Assembly (NCBI GenBank): GCA_965199095.1
Contig: CBDAQM010000001.1
Coordinates: 1 to 64,000 of the forward strand
Origin: LMUY01 sp965199095
GTDB taxonomy: Bacteria; Pseudomonadota; Alphaproteobacteria; Acetobacterales; Acetobacteraceae
Direction of reading: 5' to 3'
DNA: 64,000 bases
Under the pieces are notes generated by a model, which saw only the letters and a list, made by a program, of their open reading frames with translations, searched no databases and was not told the origin of the DNA. A program made the translations under genes and the position numbers. Below are positions 32,619 to 41,450 of the stretch, in pieces. Within the stretch, counting starts at the first letter, position 1. Each line of letters starts with the position of its first letter.

Positions 32619-33029
32619 CTAGGCCGGGGTCGGAACGTCGACTGGCTTACGGGTCCGGCGCTTCGGCGGAGTCGCAACCGGCTCTGCCCCGTTCGCCTTC
32701 GTAGCGGCGGGCGTTGCCTTGGGCGCCGTCTCCGCGGCTGCCGACTTGGCGCTCGCCGCCTTGGTGGCCTTCGCGGGGGATGCCTTCGGGGCTGCGGCCG
32801 CTTTCGTCACCTTCGCCGGTGCCGCCGGCTTGCGGGCCTTTTCCTTGGCGCTGGCCGCCTTCATCTTTTCCTTGCGGCCTTTCAGCTCGTCACGGATCAT
32901 CACCTGCGCAGCCTTGGCGACGGCAGCGCGTGATGCCTCCGGCAGGGCGTCAAGGGCCGTGAAGAAGGCCTGGGTCACTGGCTTCGTGCCGCGTGGTGCG
33001 CGGGTGGACGTTGTTTCTGCTTTCAGCAT
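32619..33029 (-). CDS. Histone H1-like basic, low-complexity protein
   Basis: A 136-residue protein. Its N-terminal 60 residues look folded (PVTQAFFTALDALPEASRAA, VAKAAQVMIRDELKGRKEKM, probably helical). The remainder is a Lys/Ala/Pro tail with AK, PAK and SPAK repeats, ending KRRTRKPVDVPTPA. No enzyme motif is present. Composition and layout suggest a nucleoid-associated or H1-like DNA-compacting protein. The ATG at 33029 has GGAG about 9 nt upstream. It faces the tailed HU gene across a hairpin, so the two may act together. Confidence 0.7.
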   Translation of the reverse strand: MLKAETTSTRAPRGTKPVTQAFFTALDALPEASRAAVAKAAQVMIRDELKGRKEKMKAASAKEKARKPAAPAKVTKAAAAPKASPAKATKAASAKSAAAETAPKATPAATKANGAEPVATPPKRRTRKPVDVPTPA

Positions 33030-33292
33030 CGTGGGCGACTCCAAATGCGATCAAGGCGATCGTACCGCACATATAGGCGATGTGAAGCAACGAAAAACCT
33101 AATTCGCTTGACATTTGTTCTCGAGCGGCAGGTATTTCGCGAGACGCGCGGTATCCGAACGCCATTCAGCCTCCGGCGCATGTTCCGACTTGCGCGTTTC
33201 CAGAAGATGAACGGGCGCTAACTCCAACGCAGTGGCCGTTCCCGGATGCGTAAAGTGATGTCTTAGGCGATCCCATAGTCACGCCAAGCCGC

Positions 33293-33784
33293 TCACCGAT
33301 CCAGCATTACCGCATCGAGTGGCAGCCGGTCCGTATTCTTCAACTGCTCCAGCGAGACCATGGAGCGGACATGGGCGACGGCGCCGTGTGGCAGCAGCAC
33401 GTCGTTCACCAAAGCACCGAGACTTTGCAGGTCCCGCACCATGACCTTCAGCAAGTAGTCCGCGTCGCCGGTGACGGCATAGGCCTGTTGGATGGCGCCG
33501 GTGCGCTGCACCAGGTCGCGGAACTGCCGCGCATTGTCCGGTGAATGGCGCGCCAGCGTGACCTGCACGAACGCGATGACGTCGAAGCCCATTCGTTGTG
33601 GGTCGAGCCGGGCGTTGTAACCGGCGATGATGCCCGCCTGCTCCAGCCGCGCCCGCCTGCGGGAGCATTGCGACGCGGACAGGCCGACGCGCTCGGCCAG
33701 GTCCTGCACGGATAAGCTGCCGTCCTCCTGCAAATGCGTCAGGAGCCGCAGGTCAAACCCGTCCAGCGCAGGATCTTTTTGCAT
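33293..33784 (-). CDS. Lrp/AsnC-family transcriptional regulator
   Basis: A 163-residue regulator. The helix-turn-helix spans about residues 10-55 (LDGFDLRLLTHLQEDGSLSV, QDLAERVGLSASQCSRRRARL). A C-terminal RAM/Lrp ligand domain includes AYAVTGDADYLLKVMVRDLQ. Members sense amino acids and often regulate adjacent catabolic genes. It is divergent from 4-hydroxyphenylpyruvate dioxygenase with a 112-base gap, the usual layout for a local tyrosine/phenylalanine-responsive activator. Confidence 0.93.
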   Translation of the reverse strand: MQKDPALDGFDLRLLTHLQEDGSLSVQDLAERVGLSASQCSRRRARLEQAGIIAGYNARLDPQRMGFDVIAFVQVTLARHSPDNARQFRDLVQRTGAIQQAYAVTGDADYLLKVMVRDLQSLGALVNDVLLPHGAVAHVRSMVSLEQLKNTDRLPLDAVMLDR

Positions 33785-33840
33785 CCAATCAGCTTAAACG
33801 GGCGAAACAATGCGCGCTACGGCCGGCATGCGGCTGGTTT

Positions 33841-33853
33841 GCAAGCAATTTGC
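33841..33853. promoter_or_regulatory. Possible Lrp-type operator
   Basis: GCAAGCAATTTGC forms a GCAA/TTGC inverted repeat with a 5-base centre, preceded by TTT. It lies in the divergent gap between the Lrp-type regulator and the dioxygenase gene, where an operator is expected. The assignment rests on position and symmetry only. Confidence 0.3.
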
Positions 33854-33896
33854 GGCCGGTCCATGCAAGTGTGTCATGTCCAAGAGGAGAACGCCC

Positions 33897-35009
33897 ATGG
33901 GTCCCTATCCGCATGACGCCCCGCCTGCAACGATCACGCAAGACAATCCGGCCGGGTTGGACGGCTTCGCCTTCGTCGAGTTCGCCCATCCCCAACCCGA
34001 GGCGCTGCACGCCTTGTTCCGCCTGATGGGCTTCACCGCCGTGGCCCGCCACGCGTCCCGCAAGGTCACGCTGTATCGCCAGGGCGATGTCGACTACCTC
34101 CTCAATGAAGAGCCTGGCAGCCACGCGACCCGTTTCGTCGGCCTGCATGGCCCGTGCGCACCGAGCATGGGATGGCGCGTCGCCGACGCCCGCGCCGCGT
34201 TCGACCGTGCCGTCGGCTTGGGGGCCGAACCCGCGGACCCGGCGGATGGCGCCGCGACGCTGGACGTTCCGGCCATCAAGGGGATCGGCGGGTCGCTGAT
34301 TTATTTCATCGACCGCTACGGCGCCAGCGGCAGCATGGCGGATTGCGGCTTCGCCTGGCTGGGGGAGGCAGACCCGCATCCTGCCGGCGTCGGCCAGTTC
34401 TACATCGACCACTTGACGCACAATGTACAACGCGGCCGCATGGGCGTGTGGAGCGGCTTCTATGAACGGCTGTTCAATTTCCGCGAGATCCGCTTCTTCG
34501 CGATCAACGGCGAGTATACCGGCCTGCACTCCCGCGCGCTGACCAGCCCCGACGGGCGCATCCGCATTCCCATCAACGAGAGCGCGGACGCCAACAGCCA
34601 GATCGAGGAATACCTGCACGCCTATAACGGGGAAGGCATCCAGCACATCGCCTGCGGCTGCACCGACATCTTTGCCACCATCGAGCAGTTGCGTGCCGAC
34701 GGCCTGCCGTTCATGCCGGCGCCGCCCGCGACCTATTTCGAGCGGGTCGACGCGCGGGTACCCGGCCACGGCGAGGATGTGGCCCGGCTGCAGCGCAACG
34801 GCATCCTGGTCGATGGCGAAGGCACCAGCGACGGCGTCGCCACCAAGGTGCTGCTGCAGATATTCTCCGCCAACGCGATCGGCCCGATCTTCTTCGAGTT
34901 CATCCAACGCAAGGGCGACGAGGGGTTTGGCGAGGGCAATTTCCGCGCGCTGTTCCTGTCGATCGAGGAAGACCAGGTTCGCCGCGGCGTCTTGAAGGCC
35001 GCAGAGTAA
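33897..35009 (+). CDS. hppD: 4-Hydroxyphenylpyruvate dioxygenase
   Basis: A 370-residue non-haem iron enzyme that converts 4-hydroxyphenylpyruvate and oxygen to homogentisate in tyrosine catabolism. The 2-His-1-Glu iron site is visible: H172 in DHLTHNV, H250 in GIQHIA and E334 in FFEFIQR. The C-terminal helix region NFRALFLSIEEDQVRRGVL closes the active site as in the family. The ATG at 33897 has GAGGAG about 8 nt upstream; an in-frame start at 33810 would lie too close to the divergent promoter. No homogentisate dioxygenase is adjacent. Confidence 0.95.
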   Translation: MGPYPHDAPPATITQDNPAGLDGFAFVEFAHPQPEALHALFRLMGFTAVARHASRKVTLYRQGDVDYLLNEEPGSHATRFVGLHGPCAPSMGWRVADARAAFDRAVGLGAEPADPADGAATLDVPAIKGIGGSLIYFIDRYGASGSMADCGFAWLGEADPHPAGVGQFYIDHLTHNVQRGRMGVWSGFYERLFNFREIRFFAINGEYTGLHSRALTSPDGRIRIPINESADANSQIEEYLHAYNGEGIQHIACGCTDIFATIEQLRADGLPFMPAPPATYFERVDARVPGHGEDVARLQRNGILVDGEGTSDGVATKVLLQIFSANAIGPIFFEFIQRKGDEGFGEGNFRALFLSIEEDQVRRGVLKAAE

Positions 35010-35021
35010 CAAAACCAGGAT

Positions 35022-35041
35022 GGCCGGGTGCAAGCCCGGCC
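35022..35041 (+). terminator. Hairpin after hppD
   Basis: GGCCGGG-tgcaag-CCCGGCC lies 12 bases past the hppD stop, a perfect 7-bp GC stem. No T tract follows, so it may slow or process the transcript rather than end it fully. Confidence 0.45.
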
Positions 35042-35153
35042 AGTCCGCTATCCGCGGCCCAAGCACGTCGCAAAGGCCCCTCCTAACCCTGTCGTCACGG
35101 CCTTGCAGCGCCCACTCTTGCTTTACCGCGGCTGCGGCAGTTGGGTAGCACCC

Positions 35154-37187
35154 ATGACGAACTTTGCCCCCACGCTCAGCGCCCCTGACGATGATCCCTG
35201 GCTTTGGCTGGAGGAGGTGGAGGGCGCGCGCGCCACCGCCTGGGCCGACGCCCAAACGGCGGCGACGCTGACGAAATTTGGCGGCGACGCCTTCGCGGCC
35301 GACCGCGACACGCTGCGTGCCTTGCTGGACCGGCCGGACAACCTGCCCATCCCCGCCCGGCGCGGCGGCTTGCTCTATAATTTCTGGCGCGATGCGGCGC
35401 ATGCTCGTGGCGTCTGGCGCCGCACCACCCTGGACTCCTATCGCAGCGAAGCGCCCGAGTGGGACATCCTGCTCGACGTCGATGCGTTGGCGGCGGCGGA
35501 AGGCGAGGATTGGGTCTGGCAGGGGGCCGCGACGCTGCCGCCTGCGCATGACCGCGCCATCCTCCGCCTGTCGCGCGGCGGCAGCGACGCCGTTGTCCTG
35601 CGGGAGTTCGACCTGGCGACGCGCAGCTTCGTGACCGACGGCTTCAACCTGGCGGAGTCGAAAGGCGGCGCCGACTGGATCGACGGCGACACCGTGGTGC
35701 TGTCATCCGCCGGGCAGGGGGCGACGCAATCCGGCTACGCCAGCACGGTGCGCTTGTGGCAGCGCGGGCAAGCGCCGGGGGCGGCGTTGTTCCAGACCGA
35801 CGTGGCGAATATGGCGGCCTGGGGCGGATACGATCGCGCGACCGGTTGGCTGATGTTCGGCGAGCAGGCGGATTTCTTCAACAACACCGTGTTTATCGGC
35901 GACCGCACGGGCCCGCAACGCCGGCTCGAACTGCCGACGGACGCCCGGTTCACGTGGGAGCGGGGTTGGCTCGCGATCAAGCCCCGCACGGCCTGGAGCG
36001 TGGAGGGGACGACCTACGCGCCCGACACGCTGCTCGCGATCCAGATCGACGCGTTCCTGGCCGGAGACCGCGCGTTCAAGGTGGTGTTCGAAGCCGGGCC
36101 GCGCCGGGCGCTGCAGAACTTCGGCTGGGTCGGCGGCATGCTGCTGGTCGGCATCCTGGATGAGCTGCGGCCCGTGATCCAGGTGATACAGCCCGGCGCT
36201 TGGACCACGCACGTGCTGGATGGCATGCCGCCCGTCGGCACCGCGGGCGCCTGGGGCCTGGATATCGAGGACGCGGAATCGAACGGCACGCTGCTCGCTA
36301 CCGTGCAGGACCCGCTGACCCCGCCGACCCTGATGATGATCCCACCCGGTCCCGCCGCGCCGGCCATCCTGAAGCGCAGCCCGGCGGCGTTCGACGCGTC
36401 TGGCCTGGTGGTCACCCGGCACGAGGCGGTGTCCAGCGATGGCGAGCGCATCCCTTACGTACAGTCCGGCCCGCCGGGCGAAACCGGGGATGCGCCCGTG
36501 CACATGACCGGCTACGGTGGGTTCGGCGTCTCCTCCAACCCGGCCTACGCGATCCGCACCGGCAAGCTGTGGCTGGAACGGGGCGGCACGACGGTGCTGG
36601 CCAATTTGCGTGGCGGGCGCGAGTTCGGCACGCGCTGGCACGAGGCCGGGCGGCGCGAAGGCAAACGGCTGTCGCACGACGATTTCGCGGCGGTCGCGGC
36701 CGACCTGGTGCGCCGCGGCGTGACGCGGCCGGGCCGGATCGCGGCGGAAGGCGGCTCGAATGGCGGGCTGCTGATCGCCAACATGCTGACCCGCTACCCG
36801 GAACGATTCGGCGCGCTGTTCTGCACCATCCCGCTGATCGACATGCGCCGCTATTCGCAACTGCTCGCGGGCGCCAGTTGGATCGCGGAGTATGGTGATC
36901 CTGCGGCGCCGGACGATTGGGCGTTCCTTGGCGCGATGTCGGCCTACCACACGGCGGCGCCCGGCCGGCCCTATCCGCCGATCCTGCTCGCCACCGCGCG
37001 CCGCGACGACCGCGTGCATCCCGGCCACGCCCGCAAGATGGCGGCCAAGCTGCAGGCCATGGGGTACGATGCGCATTTCTACGAGCCAGCCGCCGGCGGC
37101 CACGGCTACGGCAAGGACAACGCCGAGGTCGCCGCCTTCTCCGCCCTCGGGATCACCTTCCTCCGCCAGGCCATCGGCTGGACCTAG
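35154..37187 (+). CDS. Prolyl-oligopeptidase-family (S9) serine peptidase
   Basis: A 677-residue cytoplasmic-type peptidase of family S9A: an N-terminal beta-propeller (to about residue 400), then an alpha/beta-hydrolase domain. The catalytic Ser is in GGSNGGLL, the Asp in ARRDDRVHPGHARKM and the His in GGHGYGKDN. DDPWLWLEEVEGARATAW at the start is a family hallmark. It cleaves short peptides, generally after proline or at related sites. The ATG at 35154 is chosen because the family start aligns there, although the Shine-Dalgarno is weak. No signal peptide is present. Confidence 0.92.
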   Translation: MTNFAPTLSAPDDDPWLWLEEVEGARATAWADAQTAATLTKFGGDAFAADRDTLRALLDRPDNLPIPARRGGLLYNFWRDAAHARGVWRRTTLDSYRSEAPEWDILLDVDALAAAEGEDWVWQGAATLPPAHDRAILRLSRGGSDAVVLREFDLATRSFVTDGFNLAESKGGADWIDGDTVVLSSAGQGATQSGYASTVRLWQRGQAPGAALFQTDVANMAAWGGYDRATGWLMFGEQADFFNNTVFIGDRTGPQRRLELPTDARFTWERGWLAIKPRTAWSVEGTTYAPDTLLAIQIDAFLAGDRAFKVVFEAGPRRALQNFGWVGGMLLVGILDELRPVIQVIQPGAWTTHVLDGMPPVGTAGAWGLDIEDAESNGTLLATVQDPLTPPTLMMIPPGPAAPAILKRSPAAFDASGLVVTRHEAVSSDGERIPYVQSGPPGETGDAPVHMTGYGGFGVSSNPAYAIRTGKLWLERGGTTVLANLRGGREFGTRWHEAGRREGKRLSHDDFAAVAADLVRRGVTRPGRIAAEGGSNGGLLIANMLTRYPERFGALFCTIPLIDMRRYSQLLAGASWIAEYGDPAAPDDWAFLGAMSAYHTAAPGRPYPPILLATARRDDRVHPGHARKMAAKLQAMGYDAHFYEPAAGGHGYGKDNAEVAAFSALGITFLRQAIGWT

Positions 37188-37198
37188 ACGGATTCTTG

Positions 37199-37215
37199 CT
37201 CTCCCAGCAGGAGAG
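37199..37215 (+). terminator. Hairpin after the peptidase gene
   Basis: CTCTCC-cagca-GGAGAG followed by GGCTTTC lies 12 bases past the peptidase stop, giving a short stem with a weak T run. A modest intrinsic terminator is plausible. Confidence 0.4.
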
Positions 37216-37237
37216 GGCTTTCGGCCAGTCTCACGAT

Positions 37238-37331
37238 GTAGGGTGCAATGCTCCTTCAAGCATTGCACCATGCCGCCGAGCGGCTCATGTCACAGGGGAT
37301 GGTGCAATCGCCCAAGCGGATTGCACCCTAC
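37238..37331. repeat. GTAGGGTGCAAT-type paired palindromic repeat
   Basis: A 94-base element whose ends are GTAGGGTGCAAT and its reverse complement ATTGCACCCTAC. Inside are two hairpins: 37242-37269 (GGTGCAATGC...GCATTGCACC) and 37301-37327 (GGTGCAAT...ATTGCACC). It lies between the convergent peptidase and tamB genes. The layout is that of a paired REP element, distinct in sequence from the repeat at 8954-9203. Confidence 0.75.
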
Positions 37332-37436
37332 GCGGGGACACGCTGGGGTCCGCCGACGGTGACGCGATCCTGTCACGTGCGTGACGTGACCCCGCATTTG
37401 CTGCGCAAATACGGGCTACGTTCCATAAACGACGGG

Positions 37437-40400
37437 TCAGTATTCGAACTGGTAGCTCAACCCTACGCTGTTGCCGCCGGACCCGGTGCCGACGTCGGTT
37501 TCGGCCTTGAGACCTTTATAGATGTCGATCTGCACCGTGGCCTGCGTGTTCGCTCCGCTGGTGCCCTGTTTGGCGCCGACATACACCCCATTGGCGACGT
37601 ATTTCCCGGCCTCGATCGTGGCGGCGCTGCTCGTGCTACTGCTGCCGCTGCCCGTCGCGGCGCCGCCGCCGACCGACAGCCGGTCCAGCCCGAGCCCCTT
37701 GCGCACGCCCTCCAGAGGGTTGGACGCATTGCTCGTCGTGCCCGACAAATCCGCCAGCGCCGCCGCGATCTCGGCATATTGGAACGGCCCCAGCTCCTTC
37801 GCGCTGCGGCCGAACAGCAATTGCGCCAACACCTCGTCCTGCGGCAGTGGCGGGGAGGAGGACAGGGTGATCTTCGGCGCGCTGGCATAGCCGCTGACGA
37901 TCAGCATCGCCGTGCCGGAGGAGGTTGGGGAATCGGCCTCGAAATCCAGCGACGGGTCGATCTTGTCGGTCACGCCAGCGCCGTCGAACCCCACTTTCCC
38001 GCGGGAAAAGGTCAGCGTCGTGCCGGCCAGGCTGAACGTGCCGTTCTTCATGGTGAAGCTGCCGCTCACCTGGGGCGCCGTCGTGGTGCCCGCGACATGC
38101 AGGCCGCCGCCCAGCACCGCGTTCACCCCGCGGCCGCGCACGAAAATCTGGCCCGGCGTGTCCAACTGCAGATCCAGCCGGACCACCGCGCCCGGCTTGG
38201 ACGGCGCGGGTGGCGGCGCACCCGCGATGCGCACCGGCAGCACGGCGACGGAGGCGGGCAGATGTTCCGGGATGTTGATGCTGGCGCTGCGGATCGCGAT
38301 TTTGCCGGACGCCGCCAGCATGGTCTGCACGTCGCCGCGCAGCGTCAGGTCGGCATCCAAATTGGCCGTCAGCCGCTCGCTTGCCAGCGGCTGGGCGTTG
38401 CGCAGCGTCAGCGTGATGTCCACCGGCATCGTTCCATGCAATCCAACGCTGCCGCTGGCGGACAGCGTGCCCGGCCCGGCGCGCCCGGTCAGGCTGGCGA
38501 TCCGGACGGTGTCGCCGGTTGCCCGGATCGTGGCGGCCAGCGCCGTCAAGCGCACGCCTTGGCCGAAATCATCGACCTCGCCATTGGCCAGCGTGACGGT
38601 GCCGTTGACCTGCGGGGCGGCGACCGTGCCGTTCACCCCGACATCCAACGCCACCTGGCCGCGGGCTTGCCGGCCATCGGGGGCCAGGATCGGGTCCAGC
38701 ATCGCCAAATCCACCCCGCCCGTCGCCCGCACCGCCAGCGCGCCGGCGCCGAGCGGCACCCGGCCGTTCACCGCCAGGTTCGATCGTCCCGCCGCCAGCC
38801 GCACATCCACGGTCGCCGCCTTGCCGGCGAGTTGGGCCGTCGCGGTGACGTTCGCCGGCGGCAGCGCGCGCGCCGGCCCGCTGCGCATGCGCAACCCGGT
38901 CGCGGTCAGCCGCACGGTGCCGGCGGGTTCGGCCGGCGTGCCCGTCAGCCTGGCATCGGCGCTGATCTCCCCAGCAGCGTCCACGCTGGGGGCGAACGGC
39001 TTGGCGAGGTCCGGCGTCACGCCGCGCAGCGATGCCGTCAGGTTGAGCGCCGGGGTGACGCGCCCGGCAAGGTCCAGCACCGCCTGTTGCAACCCGATGC
39101 GCAGCCGGTCGATCGCCACGCCGTCGCCGAAGCTGATGCGGGCAGGGGCCAGCAGCCGGACGGTCTGCCCCTTCCACACCGCCTCAAGCGCCGCGAGCTG
39201 CACCGCCTTGGCCACCAGGTTCAGCGTGGCCGAGCTGGTCACCGTCGCGTTGGCGCCGGCCAGGTTGGTCAGGGCTGCCGACAGTCGGATGCCGAGTGCG
39301 TCCTGCGGCCCGTTCACCGCGAGCTTGGCGGAGCCGCCAATCCCATTCGCCTCGATCCCCTCCGCGTCCAGCGTCGCGGCCACCACCGGATGGGTCGTCG
39401 GGTCCGTCACCCGGGCGGACAGCACCGCACGGGCGACGCTGCTGCCGGGAATGCCGGCGTGGGTCGCGTCAAGGTCGAGCTTGGCGACGCCACATGGCTG
39501 GAGTTCGGCGTCTGCCGACACGCTCCCGCTGACGGCCTGGCCGATCAGCGGCCGCAAATCGTCCAGCCGTGTCATGCGCAGGCTGACCTTGCCCAGCGGC
39601 AATGCGGCGCCGGACGCCATGGTCACCGCGCCCTCTGCGTGCAGGCTTTTCCAGTCCGCCTTGTCGATCGTGGCGTGAAGCACCCCATCCGGGCCGCGAT
39701 CCGCATGCAGCGACAGGTTGAGCGGCGCGCCCTCCAGCGTGCCTTGCGCCACCACGCTGCCCGCTGGTTTGCCGGGCAGGCCGGAGGCGTTGACGGCGAC
39801 GCTCACCGGGCCGCGCGGCACGCCCTTGGCGCCGACATCGCCGGACAGTTGCGCCGCCACGGCCAGGTTGTCGGTTTGCCCCTGCGCCGTGCCCGTCAGC
39901 GTCACGGCGCCCTCCGCGCTCGGGGCTAGTACGGCCAGGTTGGTCAGCCCTACCTTATACTGTACGTCCAACGTGCCGGCCTTGTCCGTCCCGCTGGCGG
40001 CAAGCGTCAGCGTGCGGCCGTCCACTTCCGCGCGGCTGATGCTGATGTCGCTGCCGGTCAGCGCCACCGTGATGCCGAGCTTTGCCGCATCGCCGAGCAG
40101 CCCCGGCACCGGCGCCAGGCCGCCGCTGATGCCCAGCGTGCCGTCAACCGTCACGTTCGTGGTTCCCCCCGCCATCGCCGCGTCCACCGCGAGTTGCGTC
40201 CTGCCTTGCAGGTCGACGCCGCCGATCTTGGCGAGCGGCTGCAGGTCTGGCGCGGTCAGGTCGACATGCGCGGAAATGGCGCCCCCCGTCCTGGCCGTGC
40301 CGGTCGCCTGCAGCAGCGGATGCGACAGGCTGAACGTCACGGGCCGGGTGGGATCATCCAGCCGCGCGTTTGCCTGCAGCATCACGGGCGACGCCGCCAG

Positions 40401-41450
40401 CAGGTCGGCTTGCGGCCCCGGGATGCGCAACCCGGCGATCGTGGCGCGCAGCGTGGCCGCCCCGGCATTGCCCGACACATCGGCCGACAAGCTCGCGATC
40501 TGAGCCCCGCCAGCGGCCAGGCCAGCCAGCCGCACCGTGCCCGTGACGTCCGGCTTGGTGAACGGCCCGTGCACATGCGCGTCCAGCGCCACCGATTGCC
40601 ACGACACGCCGGGGGCAGGGGTCATCGCCGGGGCGTTGGCCACGACGTCGAGATCGGCGGCCTCGCCCGTCAGGTCGACACTGCCCTTTGCCGTGGCATG
40701 CAACGGCCCGGCGGACAGGTCCACCGCGGTGGCTTCGGCGGTGCGTGGGCCGTCGACGCTGGCGTCCAGCCGGATCGCCCCGATATCCGGCAGCTTGGCG
40801 ATGGCGGCGATCAGGCCCTGTGCCGGCTCGGCCACCTGGATCCGGGCCGCCAGATGGGTGGGGTCGATGCGTCCCTGCACCTGGTAGGTGCCGGCGGAGT
40901 CCAGCCGGTCGACCACGACGTCCACATCGCCATCTTGCAACGAGGCGAGATGGGCCGAACCGTCCAGGGCCAACACCGCGGCGACGCCGGCCACCGGCGC
41001 CCCGATTTCCGCCCGGCGGACATGCAGCGCCGCCACCGACACGCGGACCGGCAGGGTGAACGGCGAGCTGCTCGCCGGCGCGGGCTTGGCAGGGGTGGGG
41101 CTGGCGACCGGCAACCGCACGACCCGGATCCGCCCGGCGGTCAGCGAGTCCACCCGCGCCTCCCGATGCAGCAGCGCCAGCGGGGACCAGTCGAGCGCCA
41201 CGTCATCCAGGGACAGCCAAGTGCCCTGGCTGTCCCGCAGTTCGGCATGGGCCAGCCGGAGCGCATCCGGGAAGCGGCCGCCCAATCCGGCAATCTCCAC
41301 CTGGCCGGCGGTCAACTGGCCCGCCAGATGCTCCACCAGGCGACGGCCCGGGTCGACGTTCAGCAACAGGATCGCGGCCAGCAGGACGAAGACCGGCGCC
41401 AGGACGAGGATGCCTGCGATCCAGCCGAGGATCCGGAAAACGGTGCGCAT
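37437..41450 (-). CDS. tamB: Translocation and assembly module subunit TamB
   Basis: A 1337-residue protein with one N-terminal membrane anchor (LGWIAGILVLAPVFVLLAAIL), a very long Ala/Gly/Thr/Asp-rich beta-repeat region, and a C-terminal TamB/DUF490 domain that includes GAVVRLDLQLDTPGQIFVRG, SLAGTTLTFSRGKVGFDGAG and LPQDEVLAQLLFGRSAKELG. It ends EFEY, with Phe-type barrel-targeting character. It spans the periplasm and works with TamA in outer-membrane protein insertion and lipid transport. Its ATG overlaps the tamA stop by one base (TGATG), so the two are translationally coupled. Confidence 0.93.
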   Translation of the reverse strand: MRTVFRILGWIAGILVLAPVFVLLAAILLLNVDPGRRLVEHLAGQLTAGQVEIAGLGGRFPDALRLAHAELRDSQGTWLSLDDVALDWSPLALLHREARVDSLTAGRIRVVRLPVASPTPAKPAPASSSPFTLPVRVSVAALHVRRAEIGAPVAGVAAVLALDGSAHLASLQDGDVDVVVDRLDSAGTYQVQGRIDPTHLAARIQVAEPAQGLIAAIAKLPDIGAIRLDASVDGPRTAEATAVDLSAGPLHATAKGSVDLTGEAADLDVVANAPAMTPAPGVSWQSVALDAHVHGPFTKPDVTGTVRLAGLAAGGAQIASLSADVSGNAGAATLRATIAGLRIPGPQADLLAASPVMLQANARLDDPTRPVTFSLSHPLLQATGTARTGGAISAHVDLTAPDLQPLAKIGGVDLQGRTQLAVDAAMAGGTTNVTVDGTLGISGGLAPVPGLLGDAAKLGITVALTGSDISISRAEVDGRTLTLAASGTDKAGTLDVQYKVGLTNLAVLAPSAEGAVTLTGTAQGQTDNLAVAAQLSGDVGAKGVPRGPVSVAVNASGLPGKPAGSVVAQGTLEGAPLNLSLHADRGPDGVLHATIDKADWKSLHAEGAVTMASGAALPLGKVSLRMTRLDDLRPLIGQAVSGSVSADAELQPCGVAKLDLDATHAGIPGSSVARAVLSARVTDPTTHPVVAATLDAEGIEANGIGGSAKLAVNGPQDALGIRLSAALTNLAGANATVTSSATLNLVAKAVQLAALEAVWKGQTVRLLAPARISFGDGVAIDRLRIGLQQAVLDLAGRVTPALNLTASLRGVTPDLAKPFAPSVDAAGEISADARLTGTPAEPAGTVRLTATGLRMRSGPARALPPANVTATAQLAGKAATVDVRLAAGRSNLAVNGRVPLGAGALAVRATGGVDLAMLDPILAPDGRQARGQVALDVGVNGTVAAPQVNGTVTLANGEVDDFGQGVRLTALAATIRATGDTVRIASLTGRAGPGTLSASGSVGLHGTMPVDITLTLRNAQPLASERLTANLDADLTLRGDVQTMLAASGKIAIRSASINIPEHLPASVAVLPVRIAGAPPPAPSKPGAVVRLDLQLDTPGQIFVRGRGVNAVLGGGLHVAGTTTAPQVSGSFTMKNGTFSLAGTTLTFSRGKVGFDGAGVTDKIDPSLDFEADSPTSSGTAMLIVSGYASAPKITLSSSPPLPQDEVLAQLLFGRSAKELGPFQYAEIAAALADLSGTTSNASNPLEGVRKGLGLDRLSVGGGAATGSGSSSTSSAATIEAGKYVANGVYVGAKQGTSGANTQATVQIDIYKGLKAETDVGTGSGGNSVGLSYQFEY

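Noticed and set aside
33789..35549. Minus-strand open frame of about 590 codons
   Set aside because: It is antisense to hppD, whose iron ligands are visible, and to the peptidase start.
37248..39929. Long plus-strand open frame of about 890 codons
   Set aside because: It lies antisense to tamB, whose frame has clear family motifs. Its Arg/Gly/His-rich product is what GC-rich complement strands give.
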